Origin: Symsagittifera roscoffensis | Taxonomy: Eukaryota > Xenacoelomorpha > Acoela > Convolutidae | DNA: 64,000 nucleotides | Direction of reading: 5' to 3' | Assembly: GCF_963678635.1 (NCBI RefSeq) | Contig: NC_087063.1 | Coordinates: 49,241,220 to 49,305,219 of the forward strand | Part shown: piece by piece, positions 35,036 through 48,061 of the stretch | Layout of the letters: the number at the start of each line of letters is the position of its first letter | Numbering within the stretch: position 1 is the stretch's first letter | Program-made: the position numbers and the translations under genes | The notes under the pieces: model-generated | Told to the model about the DNA's origin: nothing | Database searches by the model: none | What the model saw: only the letters and a program-made list of their open reading frames with translations

Positions 35036-38000
35036 CTAGGCATTCATTATACCCCCGGCTAGGCCAGGGGAGGCACCACTTGAGCTCACACTGTTAGTCT
35101 TGGGCAGTTTGCGAGAATCACTAAGCAACATGTCCAAATGACGATTGTAATTATCAGTATGCATTGTTGCCAGCTGCCAGTAAAACTTCACTCCAAAGCA
35201 GATAAAAAGAAACATTAGCGGAATAACTATTATTGTAGCTGCTATCGCTGCATACACATTGTAAGGCCAGAACTTAATCCAACAAACCAGCGCAATTTCA
35301 GCCAAGAACAACATGATCCCGACGCCTGTAGAGAGAATCCATGCAAGGTCCACGTAGTAAGTAATGTGTTTGTCATGTACCATATATGACCTGTCTTCTA
35401 ACTCCACCTCCAAATTTGGTAGAATACACGTTGAAATTAGAAGTGCCAGCAAATGTACTGCAATTAAAATCGTCGTACATACAGAGAATAGCACCAGCAA
35501 AGAACCTGGAAGTATACAGCAAAGACGCTTAAGGACTAGAGCAACATTTCTAACTTTTGAAAAACTAATCCCTTTAACAATTACCTCCCACCAAGTTTGG
35601 TGAATGACTGGATCTAACATTTGGCAAAGAAAGTTTCCGAGCTCAGCTAGAGAAACATTTTTGTTTGACTGTTTATAAGTTGTTGTCTAACTTTATGAAT
35701 TTGAAACTTAAAAAAATAACCATCAGAAGGGTGGAAAAGTTTTAATGAGACCGAAAAAAAAATTGTTTGATATCTTCTGAACATTTCAACTTCCGAAAAA
35801 TGCATATCAGATTATTTCAAGAACTGATGTTAGTTAGATAAGCACTTTTTTCATAAAATTGACTGGCTGGGAAAATTGAAACCAAAAATCTATTTTCGAA
35901 ACTAGAAGTCGATCACCGTTTTTTTGCTATCAGTCAATCACAGTTTTCTTATTTGATAATCAGATTAGTTGATTGTTGATTGATTACTTGAAACTGCGAG
36001 TCAAACTTTGAATCCGTTATTGGTTTTCAGTTTCACTGTGCAGACTAATCCATCCTGTCGAGAAAATGTTTCGACGACTTTGGCTTATGGCCACAATCCG
36101 CAGGAATTGAAGTCTTTGAGCATCCAAACCATGTTCGGTTTCAAATTTGAAGTTGAAATTGTCCACTTTGCTTGCTTCTGCTGACCGGTTATAAATTCCC
36201 TTGAAGAAACTATTCCAGAATTGATCCAAGAGCAGCTGTGAAGCTTTCGAAAAAATTGAAAGACGGGTTTTTCACTTTAAAGACAGCGTGGCAAACTCGG
36301 GAGTTACTCGACCGAGTAATAAGTGTTTCGAGTGAGCAGCAGATCATCTTCAATTCCGTCGGATACGTGTGTCAGCGGCCTCGCATTCATTGTTGGCTCA
36401 ATTTCTCTGATGAAAAATGTCAGTGTTTTGAAGGTGAGTGTTCTCGAGCGGATAACCTTGTGTGAGGCGAGTTTGAAAAACGTAACTAGCCATTCCCACC
36501 GGCGCTGCTGAAGGGAGTATAGCCGCTGTTAGGCGCTGCTGGAGGGAGTATTAGCAACGACAAAGCTTGTTCCAGAATCAGACACCAGTTTCAATGGTTT
36601 TCCTCGGCGGGCAAATAAGCGTCTATTACAGAAAAAAAACTGTTAAGTGAGACGAGAAGTGAAAAATCCTGTAATTGCGAAGGGATGGTGATTTGTAGAA
36701 AGCAGTCTTCCCATTGGAAGATCTGACTTTTCAGCATAGTCAAATTACTGCATTCTTCTGAGCGATATACATCTGCGGATGATACTTTTAGGCATCCAGC
36801 AGCATCGTAAATTCCAGTTGTGTTCGTTTGCTGTGGTCATTAATTATTCCTTGCCGCAGTGAGCAGGAAGTGTACATTAAGCAATAGCAATCGAGTAATT
36901 GAATTATCACCAGCAGGAATTATTGGATATCTAACAAATAGTAGCATTGGTGCGTGGGTTAACTGTCCTGTTGAACGACATACAGGAAATACACCAGGTT
37001 TCATCCAGAAAAATGGCTGAAATCCGAAGACGACTTCTACTTTTCGATTGCTTTCTATTTCTGAGGGTCTGGGATTTCAGGGGAAAAAAATCATGCCTTT
37101 GAGCAGTTTTGATGATCAGACTTTTGCCAGATGCGACACTTGCTGGTCTTACATTGGCATTTTTCATCTCGTTTGATGTTTTCTGAGAAGAAAAAAACAG
37201 TTGGCAATTGTCCGCAAAAGACTTTCCAGTTTCTGATGCGTTGAGCATCAAATATAGGGTTCAAAATTGGAACCAATATTGGTCGCGAAAACAGGAACGT
37301 TTTCCAATTGCATGTTTTCTTGTGAAGGCCAGTTGCTAGAAAATTCCTTCGAAAATATGGTCCTTAAAACCAGCGCGAGTGTCGAGACATTACAGCAGCA
37401 GTGAAACTTCTGATAAAATAGTCAGCAAGGTTTAGCAAAGTCAGAATGTAAAACCATTGATCGTATTTCTAGTGTTCGCAGTCCGTACAAAACTGCTGTG
37501 TATCGGACCAGAAACAAAAATTTTCCGATTTGTTAATCGAGTTCCTCGATAACCAAACAGAATAGGCCCACAATGTGAACCGCACCTTGCATAATAAGAT
37601 TCGGAATCGTAAGGCGTTTGATCGGAGCGACACATGCCTTTGAGATGACAAATTTGAACGTTGTTGTTATAAGCAACTCAGAGGTTGTAAACTGCTGCAA
37701 GAGCAAAAGCTGATGCGCTACACAACGTGTTAAGCTAGATTGTGACAGGATTTCCCTTATCGAAGCAATTCCGTGCTAAAAAAAACAGTTTCAAAGCTTT
37801 CAATTTCTTTGAGCCAAAATATGAAATCCTGAATTTTTTTGACATCTAAAGCAGTGTCTCACTTAACACCGTGAGACCACGAGGTTTAATAAACTTTCCG
37901 AATACTAATTGTCCTGTTCCATTTGATAATTTTGCAATCAAGCAAAAAATCAGTTTTATTGTCTGTCGCTAACTTGCGAACGGCATAACAAGTTAAATAG

Positions 38001-41000
38001 GAAGAGTATAGAGCACGAATTATAAGTATAGTAAAATCATTAACTTCTATTTGACTGTTTTCCTTCCAAAAGTACCGAAGATAGGGCCTGTCCTCAGGGT
38101 TCACCAAAACCTGGAAACACATGTCGTCTATGTCTGCATATATATCTATTTTGTTCGGTCGAAAGCGAAATATAAAACCAGTCAAACTGCACGTAAGATC
38201 GTTTGAAGGATTATCCCTGAAAATCGCGGACTAATCTGACTTTATCGGGTGTAACGTCATTGTTCACTAAATGATGCCGTAAAAACTATGACTTCATGTC
38301 TGTATCGTTTGGTGACGTAACTTTTTCTAACTCTGACATGGCTGTTGCCCTCGCAGTTCAGGTTTCTTTGTTAGTCGTAATTTCGATGGCACAATATCTG
38401 ATTTCCAATGAGAGCGTTTCGAAGACCCATTTCCACTGATTTTTTTTGTAGCCAATCGAGTATCTTTTGGTATAAAGCTTTACCCAAAAGATTGTGCGAA
38501 TGAACATGAGTGAAAGTCTTAGGAGTAATGGCACTGAAGAGTATTTAGCCTTGTTGCGACCGAAGCAGGTCCATCCAAGTAGCACTTCTATTGCCCGAGT
38601 AACGGTTAGTCCGTAAGCTGTGTTTTCAACTTCAGAAATTCGTGATTGTTGTTACCGATTATAATCGAAATATTGTTATCCTTGAAATTAGGAACTTCAA
38701 AAACATTTCAAGTGTGAAAACTTGGTACACATAGCGCTGATATGAGAAACGACCAATGGGCATAAGTTAGAGTCTGGGACTGTCAAGACATCCTCTAGTA
38801 GAATTGGGTTTTGTGTAGCGTTATAACGTTTAGTGCGAGCCACCACAGATGCAACTTAAACCAATTTGTTCTGGTAATATCTAGACGTTGGAAGTTTTGT
38901 GATTTTGTTAGTGTCCGAACCAACTTTAGCAGCAAATGATTCCAGTAAGCGGACGACGGAGCTACCGTGTCAAAAAAAGGAAAAAAGTTTTGCCACCATA
39001 AGAAGTTCGACTGGCAAGTAGGCTGCTAGACCTGACCTCTCACAACTATATACTGCGTGAACAGCAGCTTTGTTTGCGTTTTTTGCTGGACCAGCAGATG
39101 GATCGCGAAGACGCGTATGAGGCTTTTCGCCATAATTGTTTGTTCGGCAAAGCAGTTTCAATATGAATTCAGAAACTTTGATTTGCTAAAAAGTTGAAAA
39201 ACAGTCATTTTCCTGTTGAAACAAGATGTCTCGTATCCTTGCTTACAATCTAAGGCTTTGAAGTACTCAAGTAAGTAGAGAGGCTAGCAAGTGTCTCCAC
39301 CAGGAGGCAGAAATTTGCAGTACTTGAATTTGCGTTGAAGCTCTTTTGAGTTAGGCTTTTGATCCTCGGAAGATTGTTTTGTGCACAATGGTTTTGTCTG
39401 CTGTTTCCAGTAAAACAACGAGAGTTTCTGAAGTTGCCCGATAACTCGAAGACTAATTGCTATCGTTACGGAAACCAGATGTAGGCATATCGTGACAATC
39501 TTTAGCATATCGTTGAAACGTCCGAGTTTAATGTCTCCAAGCAAGCAATGTTTTTATCAATAACATATCGATTCCAATTCTAAACTGACAAGATTCAGCA
39601 ATTTTGCCAAACCAGTATTTTAGTTTCTTGTTGAAAAAATGTCAGATACGAAGCCCATTCGCTCAAATGTGTTAACTTTAGTGAGTAGTAAGTCAGAAAA
39701 TTGTGTGTATGACTATGGTTGAACAGGAGTAGGAGGTCTAAACTTGAGAGCCGTTGTAAAAACCAAATCTATTCCAATTACCAAATTCATCACACGGACA
39801 AAGAAGAGCAAGTTCAGTTCATATGTGTCTCCAATTATGCCATAACCAGCAATCACGGATTTTGCTTCGTCAGTGATTTCAGATGACTCATCTTAATTGG
39901 AGGAAGCAGTTTTTAGACGAGTTTTGCTTGTTGCAGGCATTCTGAAACCAAATGAAGCGACCAACCAAATTCCAGGTGACAAGAAAATTTTGAAGTTTAC
40001 GCTTTCAACCAACATAACGAATTTGAGCCAAAGCTTGTTCAACGGAGTAAGATAATTTATACCGAATAATATCAAACATTAACCGTAAAATATCACTTTC
40101 ACCTATCCTCCTCCGACAACGATGTGTTATTGAGATTAACAAAGGTTGTAGTGATTGTCTTTATGTTCTTGATGAATTGGAATCATCAGAAAGTATTTTG
40201 AGATGACCGCAGTCTAATAACAACTTTTTTTCCTTCAAACTAGTGTCGTTTTTATTGAAAAAAAAGTGATTCGAGAACTATACAAAAGCGTAGAAAATTA
40301 GTGAAAGAAATATGATCAACATAACATGTCTTCAAAAAAAATTTAAAAATAAATTTTTTTTTTCTGGTTAGGCTCTAAATGAAGAGAAGAATCCAAAACA
40401 AGTTTTCTTTCTAGTAAAATCAAATTTTCATTCTAGAAGTCTACAAAAAACAGAAAAATTTCATATAACAATTAGACAAATTCTGCATTTAGACAAAAAT
40501 TAAAAATTTAAATCTGCTTTTTCGCAACAGTTTTTTTTTCTCCTTTTTTTTGTCTTTGGAATCACGACTGAAAGGGCTTTCATATATATTACTCGAATCA
40601 ATCCAATGATTATTAGTGGCATCTGAATTTGCGCTGAAAACTAAGACAAACCGGAATACAAAGTCCCTCCACATTTTCAGATGGTCGGAACAATAACGGT
40701 GTATATGCGGGTAAGACCAAGTATAGCAAAGTGTAACTGGTTGTTTTTATATGTTTTGACAAAACAAACCATATTGTATAACTAAAAATACAATAACACC
40801 AAAAAAACGCGTGTTACCGACCAAAACAGTTTTAATGGCGCCACAAAAAACGCTTAACCTCTTTATTCCAGTGGTAGGATAGTTGAGTCAAATTTGTTAT
40901 CCTTACAACTATACGGTCTTTAATGTCAGTTGAAACCGGAAACAGGGTTTAAAATTGGTTATGATTTATCTTATTAGTTTATTAGAGAAAAAGAAGAGAG

Positions 41001-42506
41001 AGAAGGACAAAGAGGATTACTGCTTAACTAATAGAATTTAACTCCAACAGCAAAATAAAATAGATTGCAGTGAAAGGATACTTAAAAATAACGTTTACCT
41101 CTAATCTTGAAGGTGTTAGGTATTTTAGCAGACCAGTTTTTTTAGCAAACCATCTTTTAGCAGACTCAAACAATTAGCATTTAGAAGACTAACTTCAGAC
41201 GCGTATTTTTTAAATAGCTTCTACTTGCACCGGTGCTCTTACATTCGGCACGAGTGTTATCGTGGGTGTAAATCTGCTTTGCCACGAATTTAGACCATCC
41301 GTTTTTGGAGTTAATAGCGTTGTAAGCAAATCATGAGATGATTGTATTAACTAGAAAAGCTTGGCCGAGCGTCTTGTTACGTCTGTGAATCAATTAAGTG
41401 TCAGTTGTATGACGTCGGTCTCCTAAGAGGCTCATTTTTCAGTTTTTATGCTAAAACATTGGTCTGCTGGAAAATCCGTCCCAAACTTGAAATTGGATCG
41501 CAAAGTAACAAGTTCCCACATTTGAAGTTTTGAATCAAGAGTATTGACTTAATTCGTAAAACATTTGATTATATTAGGCTAATTCGCAAAAAATTCACCG
41601 TAAAAAATAATTAGGTTCTAAAACTGGATATTGTAAAAATATTGTTCGTGTTATCCAATTGTCATGAACACTGTAACGCGGACTAACTAAGCAATGAAAA
41701 ACACATTTTTTCTTATTACCTGGCCAGATAAAACCACTACTTAAATCATAAAATTGATGATCATTCGAGATGGGGCGAAGAAGGAAAAAGAGCCTTAAAA
41801 CAAATCGTGGAATTGACATGTGTAAAAAAGTACATTCAGCGCCACAAACTGGCGAATTTTCGCAGTTCAATATTTTTTAAATGTAAACTAAATGGGAGTG
41901 AAAAGATATGTCATATTGAATATCTTTACTCGTGATTCGCTTGATACACGAATTGTTTCTGAGTGAAGACAAAATGCGATTTTAAACTTTCAGAGTAATT
42001 TAGAGCGAACAACTCTTGTTTTAAATGGTTCAACAGTGTTTTGTGATATTTTAACTGAACCACCTAACAAAGATAAATAGATATTGTAGTTGTTCAACGC
42101 CGTTACGAATATTCTTTTTTCTATGAAGTAAACGATTTCCAGTAACCTAAAGTTATCAGACAAAGAAATCAGACGCATTTTTTATTGTTTGAAATTTACC
42201 TGGAATGTCGGTAGAATCCGATGAGCCAGATTGAATTTGAGTTTCCACTAAAGCTATGATTGCGAACCCAGATAGGAGAGCCGAGGTTCCAGAAGAAGCT
42301 TTCAGTTTGGATCGACTTAGAACGAGATGGCGCCATCTGATCAACTGATCATGAGAGTAATTCGATGTAGTGTTGACAAATGCATACTGTTCTTGGGTGT
42401 TGCCATAGGGAGACATCGGGTTAGGCGTCGTCGGGAGTGAGGAATTGGGAGTATGGACAACAATGGAGGGATATATGGGAGGTGGTACTAAGCTCTTATC
42501 CTTCAT
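35036..42506 (-). CDS. ORAI: Orai calcium release-activated channel, two exons
   Basis: Orai forms the plasma-membrane pore of the store-operated calcium (CRAC) channel gated by STIM. Exons 42506-42200 (307 nt) and 35505-35036 (470 nt) join at CCA G|GT in matching phase, giving 258 aa. Exon 1 holds a Pro/Ser-rich cytosolic N terminus and TM1: [18 protein letters not shown], then the selectivity Glu in ALVETQ (E88, equivalent to human E106). Exon 2 holds TM2 ([18 protein letters not shown] with the conserved His), TM3 ([17 protein letters not shown] with the conserved Glu) and TM4 ([17 protein letters not shown] with the bend Pro). A short tail carries RHLDMLL, likely the STIM-binding helix. 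The basic pore residue equivalent to human R91 is Gly73. The start ATG at 42504-42506 follows an in-frame upstream stop; an extra upstream exon is possible. Confidence 0.95.
36900..40100 (-). pseudogene. Degraded BEL/Pao LTR retrotransposon in the Orai intron
   Basis: Fragments in BEL/Pao order are scattered over frames on the minus strand. A protease region lies near 38.55-38.75 kb (an IIIGNNN box, then LGWTCFG). Reverse transcriptase lies at about 37886-38185 ([17 protein letters not shown], then [11 protein letters not shown] and a [11 protein letters not shown] block). An RNase H-like end lies near 37.44-37.58 kb (WSDTQQF, then a LLNLADYF block). Many stops and shifts separate them, and no LTRs were seen. 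A long-dead copy sitting in an intron is the simplest reading. Confidence 0.6.
40545..40700. repeat. Dispersed copy of a block from the FAM50A intron units
   Basis: It shares the order 'gaatcacgactgaaaggg', 'atatattactc', then 'atggtcggaacaa' with the large units near 13000-13150, 16630-16790 and 18725-18880. This shows that the block is mobile independently of the tandem units. Confidence 0.6.
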
Positions 42507-43440
42507 TTCAATTTCTGAAATGTCGCTAACAGACTGTTGAAAGATTTTCAGCTAGATTAACAAAAAAAACAGCAAAAATTATCACGGTAACTGAAGTTAC
42601 TAAACTTGTCTTCCGTCCTTTCACCCAATCAAAAAACAATAGAATTTTTTATAAATTAAGGGAGGGTAAAGAAAATTAGGTGGATAACGCGAGATAAAGT
42701 AAAATCGAGATGACTGGGAATCAACTCAACCAGACAACAAATACCTGCACAAAAGACACGAGTTGAATGAAACTCAAAAAAATGACCTGCTATTAGGCTA
42801 CAGGTCTATCAGATCCTTGACTAGGCTGCGCTTAAGTTCCCTTGTCTCTACATATTAGGACAATCGAAAACAGTTTTATCATTAGTAGTGACGAGTACAC
42901 AGGAAGCATTTGCAACTTTTAAATCCACAGAGGTCACATCTAAAAAACGGTTATCCACAGAGATCACGTCTGAAAAACAATCCCAAATTTTTACTGCGTT
43001 TTTCTCTATACTGGCTTATTGTTGAAGATTTTCTCGACAAAACCCAACAAAAATATTCGAAAATAGAGCTCGAGAGAGGCAAAATTCTACTGTAAACTTC
43101 GAACTACTTGGCACATCGAAAATCAAAACGAAAATAATAAAAATGGATCCATCAATTGAATCGTATTACATTGCTTATAAAATTGTAGATAAATTCGAAT
43201 GAAAAATGTTCTTCTTTGTAATTTACTTTTTTATTTTACTACTTAAATTACTCAAACTATTCCAACTGACCTTTAACTATTCCGTATAAAAAAGATTCAT
43301 CTCATCGATCGAAACTCTAAAAAGAAACGAGATGGAGCTTAATACTTGTTTGCTGCACTCAGTAGTTACCAAATTCTTCTTCAATTTACTGATTTGTCTT
43401 TAATCGCTTTTATAATACTACTCAGTGTTATTTGAGAATA
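42507..43440. other. Upstream of Orai, no gene recognised
   Basis: AT-rich DNA between the Orai start and the LINE remnant; presumably the Orai promoter. A short direct repeat (ccacagag.tcac.tctaaaaa type) occurs at about 42925-42980. Confidence 0.45.
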
Positions 43441-43446
43441 AGCCGT

Positions 43447-46400
43447 GGATATAATGTCGAGTGCTCACAAATTGAGCTTCGAAGAGTTAAATAACTTTTG
43501 TAAGTTCAGCCGATTATAAAATATATTCATACCTATACAAACCGAAGAAAGATTATCGGAATCTTATAGAGATAATCGGCAGCGTATCTGCCGCAAACAA
43601 AAAAAAGGTCGGATTTAAGCTAAAAAAACCTACTGATTCTAACCGCGAGAGGTTTTTGCTCTTCTTCATTCCCGAAGACACCAAAAACTTGATTTTAGTG
43701 TCGAGCATAACGGCTCCTATTAGATTTGAAACCCTGTCAAATGAAAACCTTGTGCACTTTTATAAGGAAAGTACCACCGAGAAAAAAATATTGAGCAGGT
43801 ACGTTTTATAAAAATTGGAATGCATAAATTTTTCAGAGAACCAAATCTGTGCGCAAAAAGTTTTGAGTCCAGATGACATTATTGTCCATGAGCTAAATGA
43901 TGTTATAACCACTAAATTCATTCCCGAAATGGTTGTATTTGTGAAATACCCCACATCTTAAATAATCAAGGAACCAATTTGACCATTGACGCTTATAACA
44001 AATTGATAAACGAAAATAAAGGCAATAGGGATGAGTTCCAGGTGCTAAAGAATAACTCAAGGGTGAAAGATTTCAAAGAATGGAGTTTTGCGTTTTGGGA
44101 CAAGATTCATTTCAAGGATGATCATGGTGTCCCATTCTTGCGTAACTGCCTTCGATCACTAGTTTGTCAATACTCTAACAACCTACTCAGGCAGAAATCT
44201 ATCCCTGACTATACTAACCAGGTAAACTCGAAAGCAAGTTATCAACATTGAAACCAACCCTATAGAAGACAAAACAACGGCAGTTACACTTCTACTAATA
44301 AATTTGCGAGTTTAAATCACCAGTACCAGCAGCAAACCAGCTATGCGTAGTGTTTTCATCGGAAACGACACTAGTTCAGATATATCTCTCAAAAACCTGG
44401 TAATTGTTTTCTAAATCTTGAAAAGTTACAGAACACCTAGAGAACAACAGGGACAATAAAATTATTTTTATTCTTAACTGTAGAAACTTGAACCATTATG
44501 ACCGTTGTTTATCAGCAACCTGGTTTAATGACTCAAACAACAAATTGTGGCCGCTAGACAGTTCAAACTTTGTTGTATATAGATCTGACAGAACTTTAGA
44601 GAACAGCAAAAAAAAAACAAAAGGAGGATGTGTAACGCTACTTGTAGCAAAAAACTTGAACGCAAAACTACGTCAAAATCTTAATACACTGAAACAAATG
44701 TATGATAGAATCTGGGTTGAACACAAAAACTCATCGAATAAGAATGAAAAATTAACAATTGTTATATTATCATACAACCTCAACAAATAACCCGAAGCAA
44801 TGAAAATGAAAAAATTGAGGAACTGGCTAGCTCTACTGACTATGCACAATCATAGAACTCTAATTTGATCCTGTTAGGAGATTATAACCTGATTTATCTC
44901 ACGGTAGATGAGAAGTCATCTCTGGATACGATTTAATCCCGTATAACATCGAAGTTACCAACAAAACAACACCAACACTTTCAAGAGCTCTTTTAAACTG
45001 CAGAATCACAGATTATATTTTAAAAAGACCAATCCAGCAGATCAATTATATTCACTACTCCAATTAAATTGGACCATTTAACCACATTTGTCATCACTGA
45101 AACCAGAATATGCGAAAAAAACCATTCCAATAACACGCAGTGATTGTTTAAACTTATTACTCGAAGAAGCCTTAGGAACGAGATACTGAACGAACTGCTG
45201 TCAAATCACTCCGGACAAAATGTACAAACTTAATTGTTGTCAGCGCAATTATCAGTTTTCCCCCACCTTAAACCAGTTATAAACAAAATGATAAACCATG
45301 AATAAACTTTGAGGACAATCAATTTATATCACAACTCTTCTCAAAAAAAAGACTGAACGTCAAAAATGGAACATCATCCATGACACAAGACACTCAAAAA
45401 AATTATCCAATCACATATGCCTTCTGAAAAACTTTTTCTGAGAACCCATGAGAAAAAATTTCAAAATGGCAAACCTCCTGAGCTAGGAATTTTGCACATT
45501 AGGTTAATTCTTTGATAAAAAAACCAAGTATCCAAGATTTCTTTGTGAAATATATGAATTTCAAAAAAAAAATCATTTACGTTCTTCACAAGCATTGAAT
45601 GTAAAAAAGAACTGCTGAATTTTAATGCCAAAAACTAGCAGGTCCATCTGAAATTCATGCATGGGCTCTGAAATATAAATGCAAAAAAATGGACAGGCAT
45701 TTGATGTTCCTTCTAAACGAATTCCTGAAAAAGGCCAATACCCGAGTTACTAAAAAAGCAAGTCACACCAATATACAAAAAAGACGATCCAGAAGATTCT
45801 ATGGCATTCAATTCTAATGATGACTGGTTCCCAAAACGTACGATAGGATTGTTAGGTTTCCCTGAAAGTGCGATTCAAATTATAAATTGTTTCATAAGAA
45901 GTCGTAAACAGAAAACAATTGTCAATAGTTGAATCAAACTGGATTTCATTACAACATGTGGATACACAGGGTTTTGTACGGCGACTTCTCATTTTTAATC
46001 TTTACATCATTGATCTAAATAAGCAATTACCTGACTCCTGTAAACTAGTTCAATAAGCCGACGACACATCACTGAGAACAACATGATGTAAGTCTGGCGC
46101 TAAAATTCATTGGAAAAAAAGCTGCAAAAAAAATCACAGAACTTCAATTCCATTCTCTCAGTGAAAGCCAAGAAAACAGAACTTATCATCTTCAGTCGAA
46201 AAAATGGAAGAGAAAATGGGGGAAAATTCTCAATCTCGTCAGATAAAAATTGGAGAAAAAGCGGCAGTGAAATATCTTGGAGTTATTATCGATCAGTTAA
46301 CACTTATCATTCAATGAGAAAATAAAATGATTTAAAGAAAAATGGCTTCCGGAATAAAAACATTACAACTGGGAAAAACCAATTCCAATCGAAACAAAAA

Positions 46401-46500
46401 TTTTCATAATAAACGCACCTGTTAGTAGTCATCTGCACTACCCAGCAATTCTCCTAAGTGGAATTTCTTCAAGTTTAATAATTTCACTTGGTAAACATTA
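43447..46500 (+). pseudogene. Dead APE-type non-LTR retrotransposon (LINE)
   Basis: Pieces appear in LINE order on the plus strand. A possible ORF1 begins at 43454 (MSSAHKLSFEELNNF). AP-endonuclease segments follow at 44488-44790 (TWFNDSNN, VVYRSDR, KGGCVTLLVAKNL) and near 44868-44895 (LILLGDYNL). Reverse transcriptase pieces lie near 45640-45790 (AGPSEIHAWALK, then a VTPIYKKDDP block), near 45960-46060 (a QGF..RLLIFNLYIIDL block, then ADDTSL), and near 46160-46320 (KKTELIIFSR, then KYLGVIIDQ). The Tyr of the catalytic YADD box is replaced by a TAA stop. Many frameshifts show that it is inactive. Clade is uncertain (CR1/Jockey-like). Confidence 0.75.
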
Positions 46501-48061
46501 AATATGGTCAATTAAAACAGGTTGCGATTGTGCAAAATTTGGTTCATCGTCTGACTTGAAATTTAAAACCTTTTACCGATTTCCATTTTTCTTGATTGAA
46601 AAATAGTTCGTCAGTTTTAGAAAACCAAGACTAAACGACTGCTAGCTTATGAAAGAATTAAAAATGAAAACAAGGAAATCGAAGTCAACCCAAGAACAAA
46701 AAATCTTTTCTCTTCTGAAACATAGAACAGAGAGCAGATTGAAATCTTTTTCAAAAGATCAATTACAATATGGAATAAAATTCAACAAAGCATAACTTCG
46801 GATAACATTTTGATTTGAAGAAAAATTCAAGTAGAATTGAAGATCTATTTTTTATTACAGTTAACGAAGATTACACTGACAATCTAATGTAAACTTTACG
46901 GAAAAATTTTAATTCAAATTTTCAGTCAATTTCTCAGATAACTGTTTGTGATTACGATAACTCTTATGGCTAGAATTATACTATAATAATAATGCTTGAT
47001 GTGAAAATATACTGACATACACTTGTTGTCCCGAATTAATTTCGAACTGCAATTTAGGTGTTCATTTTTTTTGCTATTGGCGATTTGGTTGAGAATAATT
47101 TATGATACTAGAGAACTACAGTCATATAGAAATAGTGTTTGCCCAGCAAAATTTAAGCTCTATAAATTTACTTTTTACCTTTTAAGCGAATTGGGGAACA
47201 ATGGGTCGAAAACTGCCTCTGATAAAATTTTTCAAATTTCACCAACACAACTTACGATGTTATTTCGTCAGCCATTTTGAGACCCCAACTCAGTTTTGAG
47301 TATCTCGTTTTCTGCGGGATTGACAACTTTATTCGTTTTCATTAGAATTACGCAAAATCGGGTAAAATTCAATATTTCACTTTTAATATGGACTGAAAAG
47401 TTTTTTCCAACTCCAAAATGAAGCGTTAAAAGCTTAGATACATTTTTTTTCTTTTCAAGGAAAACCATGAGGTCAAAAATATCACGGTAACTAAAGTTAA
47501 AACACGTTACATTCAGCAATTCAACCAGTAGATATTCCCTAGTTGTTTTATAATTAGGGGAAAAAAGAAGAGTACATTGTGAAGGGTGAAGGAAATTTTA
47601 AAAATCGAAATAGCGGGGAAGAAGAAGTATTTAATGAATATCTGAAAAAAAAGTCAGATATACTAATAACGTTTCCTGAAACTGCAATGAAATGATATTG
47701 GCTTATTTACTGAGTCCTAGCTTTTGTTGTCCTGGTCAGTTACTTCTGGCTCTGATCCTTTTGGCAGCTATCTCCTTCTGGTCTGGCGAGTTCGCCATTG
47801 CCTTGCGTCTTCTGACAGCGGTGTACTTCTCGTCTGGCCAGTTCGCCAAGGCCTTAGCCTTCTGGCAGCGCTCTCCTTCTGCTTTGGCGAGTTCCTCAAA
47901 GCCTAGGGCCTTCTGGCAGCGGTCTCCTTCTGCTTTGGCAAGTTCACCAATGCCTTGGGCCTTCCGTCAGCGGTCTGCTCCTGCTCTGGCGAGTTCTCCA
48001 ATGCGTTGGGCACTCTGGCAGCAATATTTTCCCAAAATTTCAAAAAAAAAATTCAAAAAAA
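46121..48061. repeat. 1.94-kb tandem duplication, copy 1
   Basis: It begins inside the LINE reverse transcriptase and carries its 3' end, downstream AT-rich DNA and a 51-bp minisatellite. The next copy starts immediately. Matching points are 1941 bp apart at the left end (gctgcaaaaa) and 1935 bp apart near 47691/49626. Confidence 0.9.
47730..48025 (+). repeat. 51-bp minisatellite, copy 1
   Basis: About five to six units of a 51-bp motif with the core 'ttctggcagcggtctccttc' are present. Because 51 is a multiple of three it reads as a 17-aa repeat (AFWQRSPSALASSPMPW) in one frame, but nothing suggests that it is translated. It is notably richer in GC than its surroundings. Confidence 0.85.
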
